In this document: piece by piece, positions 18,094 through 25,592 of the stretch
Layout: each line of letters opens with the position of its first letter
Numbering within the stretch: position 1 is the first letter of the stretch
NCBI GenBank assembly: GCA_028283655.1
Contig: JAPWKE010000002.1
Span: forward strand, 102,501-166,500
DNA length: 64,000 nucleotides
Reading direction: 5' to 3'
Source: Acidobacteriaceae bacterium
Lineage (GTDB): Bacteria > Acidobacteriota > Terriglobia > Terriglobales > Acidobacteriaceae
Notes under the pieces: generated by a model
The model's database searches: none
Seen by the model: the letters and a program-made list of their open reading frames with translations, nothing else
Told to the model about the DNA's origin: nothing
Program-made: the position numbers and the translations under genes

Positions 18094-20187
18094 CTACGCT
18101 TTCGCCACCTCAACAAGCGTTGAGTAAAACGTCGCACCGCCGCCAATGTCGGTCAACCGCTGGCTTGTCAACGCATTCACGTTCTGCCCATCCTGCGACA
18201 GCTTCTGCCAGTCCAGCCTTGCCGCCACCACACCCTTGCCCACCTGTTCCTCAATCTTCGCCACAAGCTGCATCCTGCCGCGCTCGTTCCACACCCGCAC
18301 CGCATCGCCGTTGCCGATCCCGCGCGCAGCCGCATCGTCCACATGCATCTCCAGAACGCCAGCGGTCTTGCGCTCCATCTTCTGGTGGCCTTCCAGATTC
18401 GCAAACGTGGTGTTCATGTAGTTGTCCGCCTTGCGCGGTAGAAACTGCAGAGGAAACTCAGCCGTCGCGTTCACATGTGACTCCACCGGCGCAAACCATG
18501 CAGGAACCGGCAGCATCTCTGCCTTGCCGTGCGACGTCTGAAACCACCGTGCGGAAGAGTAGGGGAGCGCATCCTGCTCGAAGCCCAGAGCCACGTGCCC
18601 TTCGCTCTCCAGCCGCTCCCTGTCGATGCCCGCCATCAGCGAGTTCTTCACGCTCAGGGCCTCATCGATCAACGCATCTTCGTCAACATCGAAGAGCTCC
18701 GCCTCAAATCCCATCCGCAAACCAAGCTGTCCAAACAGCCACACATTCGACCGTGCTTCGCCCAGCGGCTCAATCGCACGATGCGACATCTGCACATACC
18801 GGTGTCCATACGATCCCATCAGCTCTTTGTGCTCGAGAAACGTCGTCGCTGGCAGCACGATGTCGGCATAATCCGTCGAGTCCGTGAAGAACTGCTCATG
18901 CACCACCGTGAACAGGTCTTCGCGCTTCATTCCCGCCAGCACCTGCGTCGAATCCGGAGCCACCGCCGCCGGGTTGCAGTTGTATACCACCAGTGCCTTT
19001 ACCGGTGGCCCGTCCAACTTCGTCAACGCATGGCCCAACTCGTTCATGTTCACCATGCGGGCCTCGCGTCCCAGCGAACTCTGCTGCATCAACTCCGGCC
19101 GCTGCAGCTTCGCTCCGTTGAACGCAAACGCTCCACTCATGGATAGCAGCACGCCGCCTCCACGCTGCTTCCACGCACCTGTAATTAGAGGCAGCATCGC
19201 AACCGCACGCGCCGCATTGCCTCCGTTGTCCGAACGTTGAATCCCGTAGTTCATGCGGATCACCGCAGGGCGGCGCCCATCGTGTCCTGCAGCTCCATAA
19301 GCCTTCGCCAGCCGCTCAATCGTCTCCGCATCAATGCCGACAATCGCAGCTGCACGCTCCGGAGCATACTCCGCCTGCAGCGCATGTTCGCGCAGCTCTC
19401 GCCACCCATGCGCGCACTCTTCGAGATAAGCCTCATCGTGCAACCCATCGCGAAACAGTACATGCATCAGGCTCAACGCCAGCAGCAGATCGCTCCCTGG
19501 CTTCACCACCAGGTGTTCATCCGCCAGCGCCGCGGTACGCGTGCGATAAGGATCAATCACGATCAACTTCGCTCCACTGCGCCGCGCCTCTTCGATGAAC
19601 GGCCACAGATGAATGTTGTTGCCGTGGATGTTCGCGCCCCACGCGATGATCAAACCTGCATGGGCGAAGTCCTCTGGAGCCGGCCCAATGCGCGTGCCGT
19701 ACACAAGGTTCAGCGCCTCCGCACCCGCGCTCGCGCAGATCGTGCGGTCAAGCTGCGAAGCTCCCAGCCGATGAAAGAACCGCCGATCCATCGAGCCATA
19801 TCCAAGCTGCCCAATCGTCCCCGCATAGCTGTACGGCAGCACGCTCTCCGGCCCATGCTCACTCGCAATCGCGTGCAGGCGAGCGGCAATTTCGTCCAGC
19901 GCTTCGTCCCAGCGAATACGCTCAAAGGCCTCGACCTCTCTGCCTTTTTCCAGCGGGCCTTTCGCTACGCCACGCTTACGCCGCATCGGGTACAGCAGGC
20001 GTTCGGGCGAGTACACGCGCTCCAGGTACCGCGCCACCTTGCCGCACAGAAAGCCGCGAGTCACCGGATGCGCCGGGTCACCCTGCACCTTCGTCGCACG
20101 TCCCGTCGACTCATCAATCGTGACGAGTACCCCGCACGAGTCCGGGCAATCATGCGTACACACCGCGTGTATCTGGCGACTGGGCAT
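18094..20187 (-). CDS. Molybdopterin-dependent oxidoreductase, DMSO-reductase superfamily
   Basis: 697 aa from ATG 20187. The N-terminal Fe-S motif CTHDCPDSCG with a later FLCGKV binds a [4Fe-4S] cluster, followed by molybdopterin domains (HGNNIHLWPFIEEARRSGAK, DIVLPATTFLEHKE) and a C-terminal molydopterin dinucleotide-binding domain (about 575-690). Size and motifs fit the BisC/FdhF-like soluble group of unknown substrate. No signal peptide or Tat motif is seen, so it is probably cytoplasmic. No electron-transfer subunit is adjacent. The alternative ATG at 20211 is disfavoured because TACAAT lies 7 nt before 20187. Confidence 0.9.
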   Translation of the reverse strand: MPSRQIHAVCTHDCPDSCGVLVTIDESTGRATKVQGDPAHPVTRGFLCGKVARYLERVYSPERLLYPMRRKRGVAKGPLEKGREVEAFERIRWDEALDEIAARLHAIASEHGPESVLPYSYAGTIGQLGYGSMDRRFFHRLGASQLDRTICASAGAEALNLVYGTRIGPAPEDFAHAGLIIAWGANIHGNNIHLWPFIEEARRSGAKLIVIDPYRTRTAALADEHLVVKPGSDLLLALSLMHVLFRDGLHDEAYLEECAHGWRELREHALQAEYAPERAAAIVGIDAETIERLAKAYGAAGHDGRRPAVIRMNYGIQRSDNGGNAARAVAMLPLITGAWKQRGGGVLLSMSGAFAFNGAKLQRPELMQQSSLGREARMVNMNELGHALTKLDGPPVKALVVYNCNPAAVAPDSTQVLAGMKREDLFTVVHEQFFTDSTDYADIVLPATTFLEHKELMGSYGHRYVQMSHRAIEPLGEARSNVWLFGQLGLRMGFEAELFDVDEDALIDEALSVKNSLMAGIDRERLESEGHVALGFEQDALPYSSARWFQTSHGKAEMLPVPAWFAPVESHVNATAEFPLQFLPRKADNYMNTTFANLEGHQKMERKTAGVLEMHVDDAAARGIGNGDAVRVWNERGRMQLVAKIEEQVGKGVVAARLDWQKLSQDGQNVNALTSQRLTDIGGGATFYSTLVEVAKA

Positions 20188-20194
20188 ACCATTG

Positions 20195-20200
20195 ATTGTA
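20195..20200 (-). promoter_or_regulatory. -10-like hexamer TACAAT before the molybdopterin oxidoreductase
   Basis: Read on the reverse strand, TACAAT is followed by CAATGGT and then ATG 20187, a 7-nt gap with no ribosome binding site. A leaderless transcript is the simplest reading. Confidence 0.4.
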
Positions 20201-20232
20201 TGTCGCCCCATCTCTCGTCACGAGGCTCCAAC

Positions 20233-20688
20233 ATGCTCCGTCGCCTGCTTCTCGCGTTCTTCTGTACGGCACTCGTTGCGCTCCCGGCGTTCGCGCAATC
20301 TTCCGACGCCGAAGCCATCAAGCAGGCGATGACGAAATCCGCCGCAGACTGGAACCGCGGCGACCTCGACGCCTTCGCCACCAGCTACAAGAACTCGCCC
20401 GACATCCTTTTCATCGGCCACAAGATCAGCCACGGCTACGCCGGCATGCTCGCGGGTTACAAGTCCGCCTATCCCACGCCTGCGAAGATGGGCAAGCTCA
20501 CCTTCACCGACATAGAAATCCAGCCGCTCGACGCCCACTTCGCCACCGCCACTGGCTGGTTCCATCTCCTCCGCAGCGACGCTGACGGGGGCAACCAGAA
20601 CGGCTACTTCCTGCTCGTCCTCGAAAAGACGCCGCAGGGGTGGAAGATCATCCGCGACGACACCACGGCCGTTCCCTCAAAGAAGTAG
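20233..20688 (+). CDS. Secreted SnoaL/DUF4440-like protein
   Basis: 151 aa from ATG 20233, preceded by GAGG at 7-nt spacing. The signal peptide is MLRRLLLAFFCTALVALPAFAQ. The mature part is a single NTF2-like cone domain (AIKQAMTKSAADWNRGDLDAFATSY, then GNQNGYFLLVLEKTPQGWKIIRDDTT), the pattern of DUF4440/SnoaL-like proteins. Such domains bind small ligands or act as isomerases, but none can be assigned here. It is divergent from the molybdopterin oxidoreductase gene with only 45 bp between starts. The open frame upstream to 19237 is antisense to that gene and is not counted. Confidence 0.82.
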   Translation: MLRRLLLAFFCTALVALPAFAQSSDAEAIKQAMTKSAADWNRGDLDAFATSYKNSPDILFIGHKISHGYAGMLAGYKSAYPTPAKMGKLTFTDIEIQPLDAHFATATGWFHLLRSDADGGNQNGYFLLVLEKTPQGWKIIRDDTTAVPSKK

Positions 20689-20725
20689 TAAGCGCCGGAA
20701 AGCGCTGCCGCAAACCCCAAGCCTC

Positions 20726-21499
20726 ATGAACGAAGTCTTTCTCGAAGCTCGCAATCTGGTCAAAGAGTACGGCGCCGCGCGCGTCGTCGACAACGTCTCG
20801 CTCACGCTGCATCGCGGCGAAGCCCTCGGCCTCGTCGGCGAATCCGGCTCCGGCAAAAGCACCGTCGCCCGCATGGTCCTCCGCCTCATCGAGCCCACCG
20901 CAGGCAGCGTTGTCCTGCATCGCGAAGGCCAGTCGCTGGACATCCTCGCGCAGAGGCCACGCGCCCTGCGTGCCCTCCGCCGCGACCTCGCGATGGTCTT
21001 TCAGGACCCGTATGCCGCGCTTGATCCACGCATGACCGTCCAGCAAACCCTCGCGGAACCCTTCGCCATCCACAGCGTCAAGCCTGCCGAAGGCCTCAAG
21101 CCAAAGCTGCACGACCTGCTCCACGAAGTCGGTCTCGACGCCTCCGCGCTCTCACGCTATCCGCATGAGTTCTCCGGCGGCCAGCGCCAGCGCATCAACA
21201 TCGCCCGCGCCCTGGCTCTTTCGCCCTCACTGCTTGTTCTTGACGAACCCGTCAGCGCGCTCGACGTCTCCGTCGGCGCCCAGGTCATCAACCTCCTGCG
21301 CGATCTGCAGCAGCGCCGCGGACTCACCTGCCTCTTCATCTCGCACTCCATGCCGCTCGTGCGCTACTTCTGCCAGCGCGTCGCCGTCATGCAGCGCGGC
21401 AGGCTCGTCGAAGAAGGCACCTGGCAACAGGTCTGCGAATCACCGCGCGAAGAGTACACCCGCAACCTCCTCGCCGCGACCCCGGAACTCCCCGCCTAA
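20726..21499 (+). CDS. ABC transporter ATP-binding protein, OppF/DppF type
   Basis: 257 aa. Walker A is GESGSGKST, the Q loop is in VFQDPYAALDPRM, the signature is FSGGQRQR and Walker B is LLVLDEP followed by VSALDVS; the switch His is in FISHSM. The DPYAALDPRM and EEYTRNLLAATPEL segments are typical of the oligopeptide/dipeptide branch. Usual partners (OppA, OppB, OppC, OppD) are absent nearby, so it is an orphan ATPase or serves a transporter encoded elsewhere. It starts 37 bp after the SnoaL-like gene. Confidence 0.88.
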   Translation: MNEVFLEARNLVKEYGAARVVDNVSLTLHRGEALGLVGESGSGKSTVARMVLRLIEPTAGSVVLHREGQSLDILAQRPRALRALRRDLAMVFQDPYAALDPRMTVQQTLAEPFAIHSVKPAEGLKPKLHDLLHEVGLDASALSRYPHEFSGGQRQRINIARALALSPSLLVLDEPVSALDVSVGAQVINLLRDLQQRRGLTCLFISHSMPLVRYFCQRVAVMQRGRLVEEGTWQQVCESPREEYTRNLLAATPELPA

Positions 21500-21618
21500 G
21501 CCCTGCTCCCTCTTCTAAGCGCAGCCACGACAACCGTCGCGTAGCTCGCGCTCATGGCGTCAAAGCTCCTCGCCACTACAAAAAGCAAAAGCCGCCGCAC
21601 ACACGCGCGACAGCTTTT

Positions 21619-21643
21619 CTACGCTCTACCCTCTACGCTGTAA
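21619..21643 (+). repeat. Low-complexity CTACCCTCTACG repeat, family C
   Basis: The pyrimidine-rich stretch CTACGCTCTACCCTCTACG recurs near 37437, 39368 and 48401, always next to gene ends. It follows a weak AAAAGC...GCTTTT hairpin (about 21587-21617). Confidence 0.45.
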
Positions 21644-22060
21644 CTACTTCTTCCGCTGCTCATCGCAAACGTTCCGCAGGTAATCCCACGAGTACAGCCC
21701 CGCCTCGTGTCCATCGTTCCACGTAAAGCGCACCGCATACTTGCCCACCGGGGTCACTTCACGTGGCTTCGCCGGCTCTTTGTAAACCGGAAACAACGCC
21801 TTCGGCGCGGGCTTCGGATCACCTGGCTCTAGTCCTTCAGCCTCGCGGGCTTCATGGCAGGTCGCACACGGGCAGGCATCGCGCAACCAGGTAAAGCTCC
21901 ACGCGCTCTTGTGCCCATCGCGCCACTCAATCTCCATCCCCGTGCCGCCAGTCTTGTCGATCCGCACCTTCGCGGGCTGAATCGCCGTTCCGGTCAGCTT
22001 CACCAGTGACGCCTCGTGGGCTGCTTCTTCTGCACTTACAAACTTAATCTCGTGGCTCAT
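21644..22060 (-). CDS. DUF971 protein (GBBH-like N-terminal domain)
   Basis: 138 aa from ATG 22060, which overlaps the stop of the TauE gene by 4 bp (ATGA). A DUF971 domain covers about 28-130: MEIEWRDGHKSAWSFTWLRDACPCATCHEAR, then VGKYAVRFTWNDGHEAGLYSWDYLRNVC. The C-x-C-x2-C-H group resembles the metal-binding N-domain of gamma-butyrobetaine hydroxylases. Stand-alone DUF971 proteins have been linked to Fe-S cluster handling in other bacteria; that role is not shown here. Confidence 0.88.
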   Translation of the reverse strand: MSHEIKFVSAEEAAHEASLVKLTGTAIQPAKVRIDKTGGTGMEIEWRDGHKSAWSFTWLRDACPCATCHEAREAEGLEPGDPKPAPKALFPVYKEPAKPREVTPVGKYAVRFTWNDGHEAGLYSWDYLRNVCDEQRKK

Positions 22061-22842
22061 GCTGCGTACTGTCTCCAGAAGAAGTATGCGGCAATCACCG
22101 TGCCGGTTGCCACCACGATGCCGCGAAGAATGTCGCCGTTCACGCGTTTTGCAAACCGCGCCCCTACCCATCCACCAGCCGCCGCAAAGACCATCGAGAT
22201 CAGGCAGTAGTGCCATAAAATCGCGCCTTTGACGATGAACGTCACAATCGCCAAGAGGTTCGAACTCGTCGCTGCGACCACCTTCATCGCGTTCAGTTCG
22301 TGCATGTCTTCCATGCCGAACAGCGCCAGGATCGTCATCACCAGAAACCCGCCACCGGCCCCGAAGTAGCCGATATAGAAGCAGACAGGGAAGAGCGACA
22401 ACGCCAGCGGCAGCCACGGAATCGGCCTGTCAGGATGGTGCTTCGCTGACCTCTTCTTCATCCACCGTGACAGTGGCCCGCTAATCCCAAACAGACTTGT
22501 CCCGATCAGAATCAACCACGGAATCAGATGCAGAAACGTCTTCTGCTTTGTGTGCAGCAACGTCTCCGCGCCCAGCACCGCTCCGAAGAGGCACGTCCCC
22601 AGCACCGTTGGCAACAGATCGCGCCGCACGTCGTTCCGCAACGTTGCGAGTGAGGTCAACTGCCCCGGCCACAGCGCCACCGTATTGGTCGCATTCGCCT
22701 GTACCGGCGGAACACCCATGCCCAGCATTGCCGGGAAAGAGATAAACGATCCACCACCAGCCATCGCGTTCATGATGCCCGCAATCGTAGAGGCGGCTAC
22801 CAGCCAGATGTAGTGGAGATGCGGGATTTCATGGAAATTCAT
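22057..22842 (-). CDS. TauE/SafE-family membrane exporter
   Basis: 261 aa, about eight hydrophobic helices. The N-terminal half contains AGIMNAMAGGGSFISFPAMLGMGVPPVQANATNTVAL and the C-terminal half repeats the pattern in FGAGGGFLVMTILALFGMEDMHELNAMKVV, the two-fold repeat of TauE/SafE (PF01925). Members export sulfite, sulfoacetate or other organosulfonates. It is co-transcribed with the DUF971 gene through a 4-bp overlap. A -10-like TAGAAT at 22852-22857 lies 9 nt before the start. Confidence 0.9.
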   Translation of the reverse strand: MNFHEIPHLHYIWLVAASTIAGIMNAMAGGGSFISFPAMLGMGVPPVQANATNTVALWPGQLTSLATLRNDVRRDLLPTVLGTCLFGAVLGAETLLHTKQKTFLHLIPWLILIGTSLFGISGPLSRWMKKRSAKHHPDRPIPWLPLALSLFPVCFYIGYFGAGGGFLVMTILALFGMEDMHELNAMKVVAATSSNLLAIVTFIVKGAILWHYCLISMVFAAAGGWVGARFAKRVNGDILRGIVVATGTVIAAYFFWRQYAA

Positions 22843-22933
22843 GCATCTCCCATTCTACGAGCTCTCGTAGAGCTCCTGCTCCTGCCACTCCCATCGCTTT
22901 TACCGTTGTCCAAGCGGCTCCTCTGCAAAGGGA

Positions 22934-22962
22934 AAGGGCTGTAGCCAATAGCCACAGCCCTT
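22934..22962 (-). terminator. Probable terminator after the LOG gene
   Basis: AAGGGCTGT (22934) pairs with ACAGCCCTT (ending 22962), a 9-bp stem with further G-C pairs inside. On the reverse strand it is followed by TTCCCTTT, a modest U-rich tail, so it fits as the end of the glycosyltransferase/LOG transcript. Confidence 0.55.
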
Positions 22963-22977
22963 CTAACCCTTTCCGCT

Positions 22978-23523
22978 CTACCCCTCCACTCCGCAAAGCT
23001 GCAGAGCTTCTTCCACCGTCGTCGCCACAAGCAACCGATGCCGATTCCCGCGTAGCATTCCTTCGCGGTCGCACACATCCAGAAACTCGAGCATCGTGTC
23101 ATAGAAGCCCGCAACATTCAGCAACACCACCGGCTTGGCGTGGATCTTCAGCGTCTGCCACGCCAGCACTTCATAAAGCTCTTCCAGCGTGCCAAAGCCT
23201 CCCGGCATCACCAGGAACGCATCCGACCGTTCTCCCATCAGAGCCTTGCGCGTATGCATCGTGTCCACCACATGCAACTCGCTGATGCCTTCATGCGCCA
23301 CTTCCATATCCACCAGCACATGCGGAATCACACCCACCACATGCCCACCATCGGCCAGCGTGGAGTTCGCCACCGCTCCCATCAACCCAACCGTAGCTCC
23401 GCCGTACACCAGCCCGATCTTTCGCGCTGCCAGCGCCCTGCCCAGCTCTTCCGCCACCGCGCGATACTCCGGGCGCACGCCATCCGCCGCCGCACAAAAC
23501 ACTGCAATGTTCTTGGTTGTCAT
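22978..23523 (-). CDS. LOG-family protein (TIGR00730 type)
   Basis: 181 aa. The family motif PGGFGTLEE lies at 107-115, with the upstream GGATVGLMGAVAN loop (41-53) and TRKALM (91-96), as in cytokinin riboside 5'-monophosphate phosphoribohydrolase. These Rossmann-fold enzymes release ribose 5-phosphate from nucleoside monophosphates. The physiological role in bacteria of this kind is uncertain. It begins 20 bp after the glycosyltransferase gene and is probably its operon partner. Confidence 0.92.
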   Translation of the reverse strand: MTTKNIAVFCAAADGVRPEYRAVAEELGRALAARKIGLVYGGATVGLMGAVANSTLADGGHVVGVIPHVLVDMEVAHEGISELHVVDTMHTRKALMGERSDAFLVMPGGFGTLEELYEVLAWQTLKIHAKPVVLLNVAGFYDTMLEFLDVCDREGMLRGNRHRLLVATTVEEALQLCGVEG

Positions 23524-23543
23524 GCACCCAGCTTACCGCGCGT

Positions 23544-24812
23544 TTAGCCCAGCAGAAGGTGAAGAAACGACCGCACAGCTTCGCTCGATGGCCCAAACTG
23601 CTCCCGCGCCAGCCGAACCGCACCCTGCTCCAGCGTCTTCCGGCGTTCCGCAGAAAGCAGCAGCGCAATCACCTCGTCGGCAAACGCTTCGGCCGTATCC
23701 GCCACCGCGATCGTGCCGTCGGTCAGCCCTTCCAGCCCCTGCACGCCTACGCTCGTCGCTACACACGCCTTGCCAAAGCTCAACGCCTCCAGCAGCTTGA
23801 TCTTGATCCCGCTCCCCACCACCAGCGGCACCACGCACACGGCGGCCAGGTTGTACTCGCCCTCCAGCCTCGGCACGCGTCCCAGCCGCACCACGCCCGG
23901 CTGCTGAAAGCCCGCAAGCTCGGCCTGGCCTATCGTCCCCGCCACCACAAACTCGGCATCCGGCACGGCCTGCCGCACTCGTGGCCACACCTCATCCAGA
24001 AAAAACGCCATCCCGCTCACATTCGGCAAAATATGGCCGCCCACAAACAGGCAGCGATGTGGCGTCACCTCTTGCGAAGGCTCCTGCAGCTTCATCACAA
24101 TCGGCTGCGTCATCACCCGCGCCTGCAACCGCTCCCGCAGATACGTCGCCTCGGTATCCTGCGCCGCGAGCACAACATCGGCAGCATTCAGCCACTGCAA
24201 CTCTTCGGCTTCACTAATTTGTGGGCAATCCAGCGAATCCCCTGCCGCCAGCATCCGCTCCACCCGTGCCGAAAGCAGGTCATGCGCCATGATGATCTTC
24301 GTCGTCTCCGCTGGAAGCTCCGCAAACAGCGGAGCCCAGATCGCGTAGTTGGCAATCACGCAACTCGCGCCAATCCTCTCGGCCTCGCGCTTTGCCACGC
24401 GCAGCTCCTTCGCGGTCGGCAGCGTCAGGTCCCACGCGTTTGTATACAAACGGTCGCCGTACATCCACTCCATCAACAGGCAAAGTGGTCGAAACAAAGC
24501 CACTTTCGTGCTCGCGCGACAAACATCCCGAGCCCACGCCTTCAGCGCAAAGCTCCGCAGCAGTATCCCCGCAGCCTGCACGTAACCCGGCGCACGATAG
24601 CGCACCCCTTCAGGCAGCGGCACTCGCGCCTGAAACGCCACTCGCGGCGACCGGCTATACGCCAGCGTCGACAGCACAGTCACCTCGCACCCCTGGGCTC
24701 GAAGCAGCTCCAGCAGGGTAAGGATGAGCGTTGTGCTTCCGCTGGTTTCGCGAACTACGGGGTTGCGCGTAACAAACAGCACCGTAGGTCGCACAGGAGT
24801 CTCTGAGGACAT
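23544..24812 (-). CDS. Glycosyltransferase, GT-B fold (group 1 like)
   Basis: 422 aa. The N-terminal part begins PTVLFVTRNPVVRETSGSTT, with a donor-side half near 225-400 containing FVGGHILPNVSGMAFFLDEVWP, then GVVRLGRVPRLEGEYNLAAVCVVPLV and GSGIKIKLLEALSFGKACVAT. The last motif (G-x-K-x-K-x-L-E-A) is the nucleotide-sugar site of GT4-like enzymes. No membrane segment is present. The acceptor is unknown and no other polysaccharide genes are nearby. The ATG at 24812 follows a -10-like TATACA by 6 nt. Confidence 0.85.
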   Translation of the reverse strand: MSSETPVRPTVLFVTRNPVVRETSGSTTLILTLLELLRAQGCEVTVLSTLAYSRSPRVAFQARVPLPEGVRYRAPGYVQAAGILLRSFALKAWARDVCRASTKVALFRPLCLLMEWMYGDRLYTNAWDLTLPTAKELRVAKREAERIGASCVIANYAIWAPLFAELPAETTKIIMAHDLLSARVERMLAAGDSLDCPQISEAEELQWLNAADVVLAAQDTEATYLRERLQARVMTQPIVMKLQEPSQEVTPHRCLFVGGHILPNVSGMAFFLDEVWPRVRQAVPDAEFVVAGTIGQAELAGFQQPGVVRLGRVPRLEGEYNLAAVCVVPLVVGSGIKIKLLEALSFGKACVATSVGVQGLEGLTDGTIAVADTAEAFADEVIALLLSAERRKTLEQGAVRLAREQFGPSSEAVRSFLHLLLG

Positions 24813-24818
24813 CCACCA

Positions 24819-24824
24819 TGTATA
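24819..24824 (-). promoter_or_regulatory. -10-like hexamer TATACA before the glycosyltransferase
   Basis: On the reverse strand TATACA is followed by TGGTGG and ATG 24812. The 6-nt gap leaves no room for a normal ribosome site and points to a leaderless mRNA. Confidence 0.4.
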
Positions 24825-24919
24825 CCAACGCTGCAGCCTGCCGGCACAAAACGAATGAAAAATTCTCCTGAAGCCGGATACGATCCGTCACTCCGTTCAC
24901 CAGTAAAAGGCTCACAAGC

Positions 24920-24961
24920 AAAACAAGGAGAGCTGCGACTCAAATCGCAGACTCTCCCTTG
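24920..24961 (-). terminator. Intrinsic terminator after the small secreted protein gene
   Basis: On the reverse strand an AAGGGAGAG/CTCTCCTT arm pair extended by CTGCGA/TCGCAG closes a 6-nt loop and is followed by GTTTTGCTT. It lies about 30 bp beyond the stop codon of the gene ending at 24992. Confidence 0.75.
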
Positions 24962-24991
24962 CTTCAGCAGATTCTTATTTGGGGGCCGGAG

Positions 24992-25321
24992 TTACTTCAG
25001 CGTGATTGTCGCGTCATTGAACTGACCATCGACGCTGTTCAGCACGACTTCGCCATTGGACCGGGTGATCTTGTCACCCTTCGTCGCGGCAACCTTGGCG
25101 CTTGCGCCTGCGGCAACGGTTACAGAGTTTGCACCGACCTGGATGGTCAGAGCTTCGCTGGTAGCGTTCTTCAGCGTGATGTTGACGGTCTTCGAAGACT
25201 TGAACAGCATCGCGTTGACGGGCACACCCACATGTGTGGAAGCGTGTGCAGCAACGGTTGAGGTGGAGGCAACGATGGCAGCAGCCATCACCATGGAAGC
25301 GGAAAGAAGACGACGGGTCAT
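24992..25321 (-). CDS. Small secreted protein, unknown function
   Basis: 109 aa from ATG 25321, which has GAGGAGA 6 nt upstream. The signal peptide is MTRRLLSASMVMAAAIVASTSTVAAHA. The mature 80 residues are rich in Val, Thr and Ala with alternating polarity (VNITLKNATSEALTIQVGANSVTVAAG), suggesting a single beta-sandwich domain. There are no Cys residues. I recognise no named family. A strong ribosome site and a strong terminator suggest a well-expressed single gene. Confidence 0.75.
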   Translation of the reverse strand: MTRRLLSASMVMAAAIVASTSTVAAHASTHVGVPVNAMLFKSSKTVNITLKNATSEALTIQVGANSVTVAAGASAKVAATKGDKITRSNGEVVLNSVDGQFNDATITLK

Positions 25322-25580
25322 AGCAATTCTCCTCGTTCGAAAACGAAAGTTAGTTTTGTTCGAGTAGCCCGCCATGGATCAGGCCACTCGACGCATGTTG
25401 GACTACGCAGATGGTTCTTGGTTAGTTCCCCAAAACACGAAAAAATCTTCTCGTAACAAACGAAAAAAGAAACCTCATTTCCCTGCAACAAACTGCATCC
25501 GTAACCCACCGCGCCAACGTATCTCTATCTCCCCTCGCCTGCTTTCCTCGCCTCTTCCCGCCTTCCTCAGCCTCCCCCGG

Positions 25581-25586
25581 TAAAAT
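25581..25586 (+). promoter_or_regulatory. -10-like hexamer TAAAAT before uvrD
   Basis: TAAAAT is followed by GAACTT and then GTG 25593. The 6-nt gap and absence of a ribosome site support a leaderless transcript and the GTG start. Confidence 0.4.
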
Positions 25587-25592
25587 GAACTT

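Noticed and set aside
19237-20232. Forward frame that would add 332 residues before the SnoaL-like protein
   Set aside because: It is antisense to the molybdopterin oxidoreductase, Arg/His-rich, and the signal peptide and ribosome site at 20233 mark the true start.
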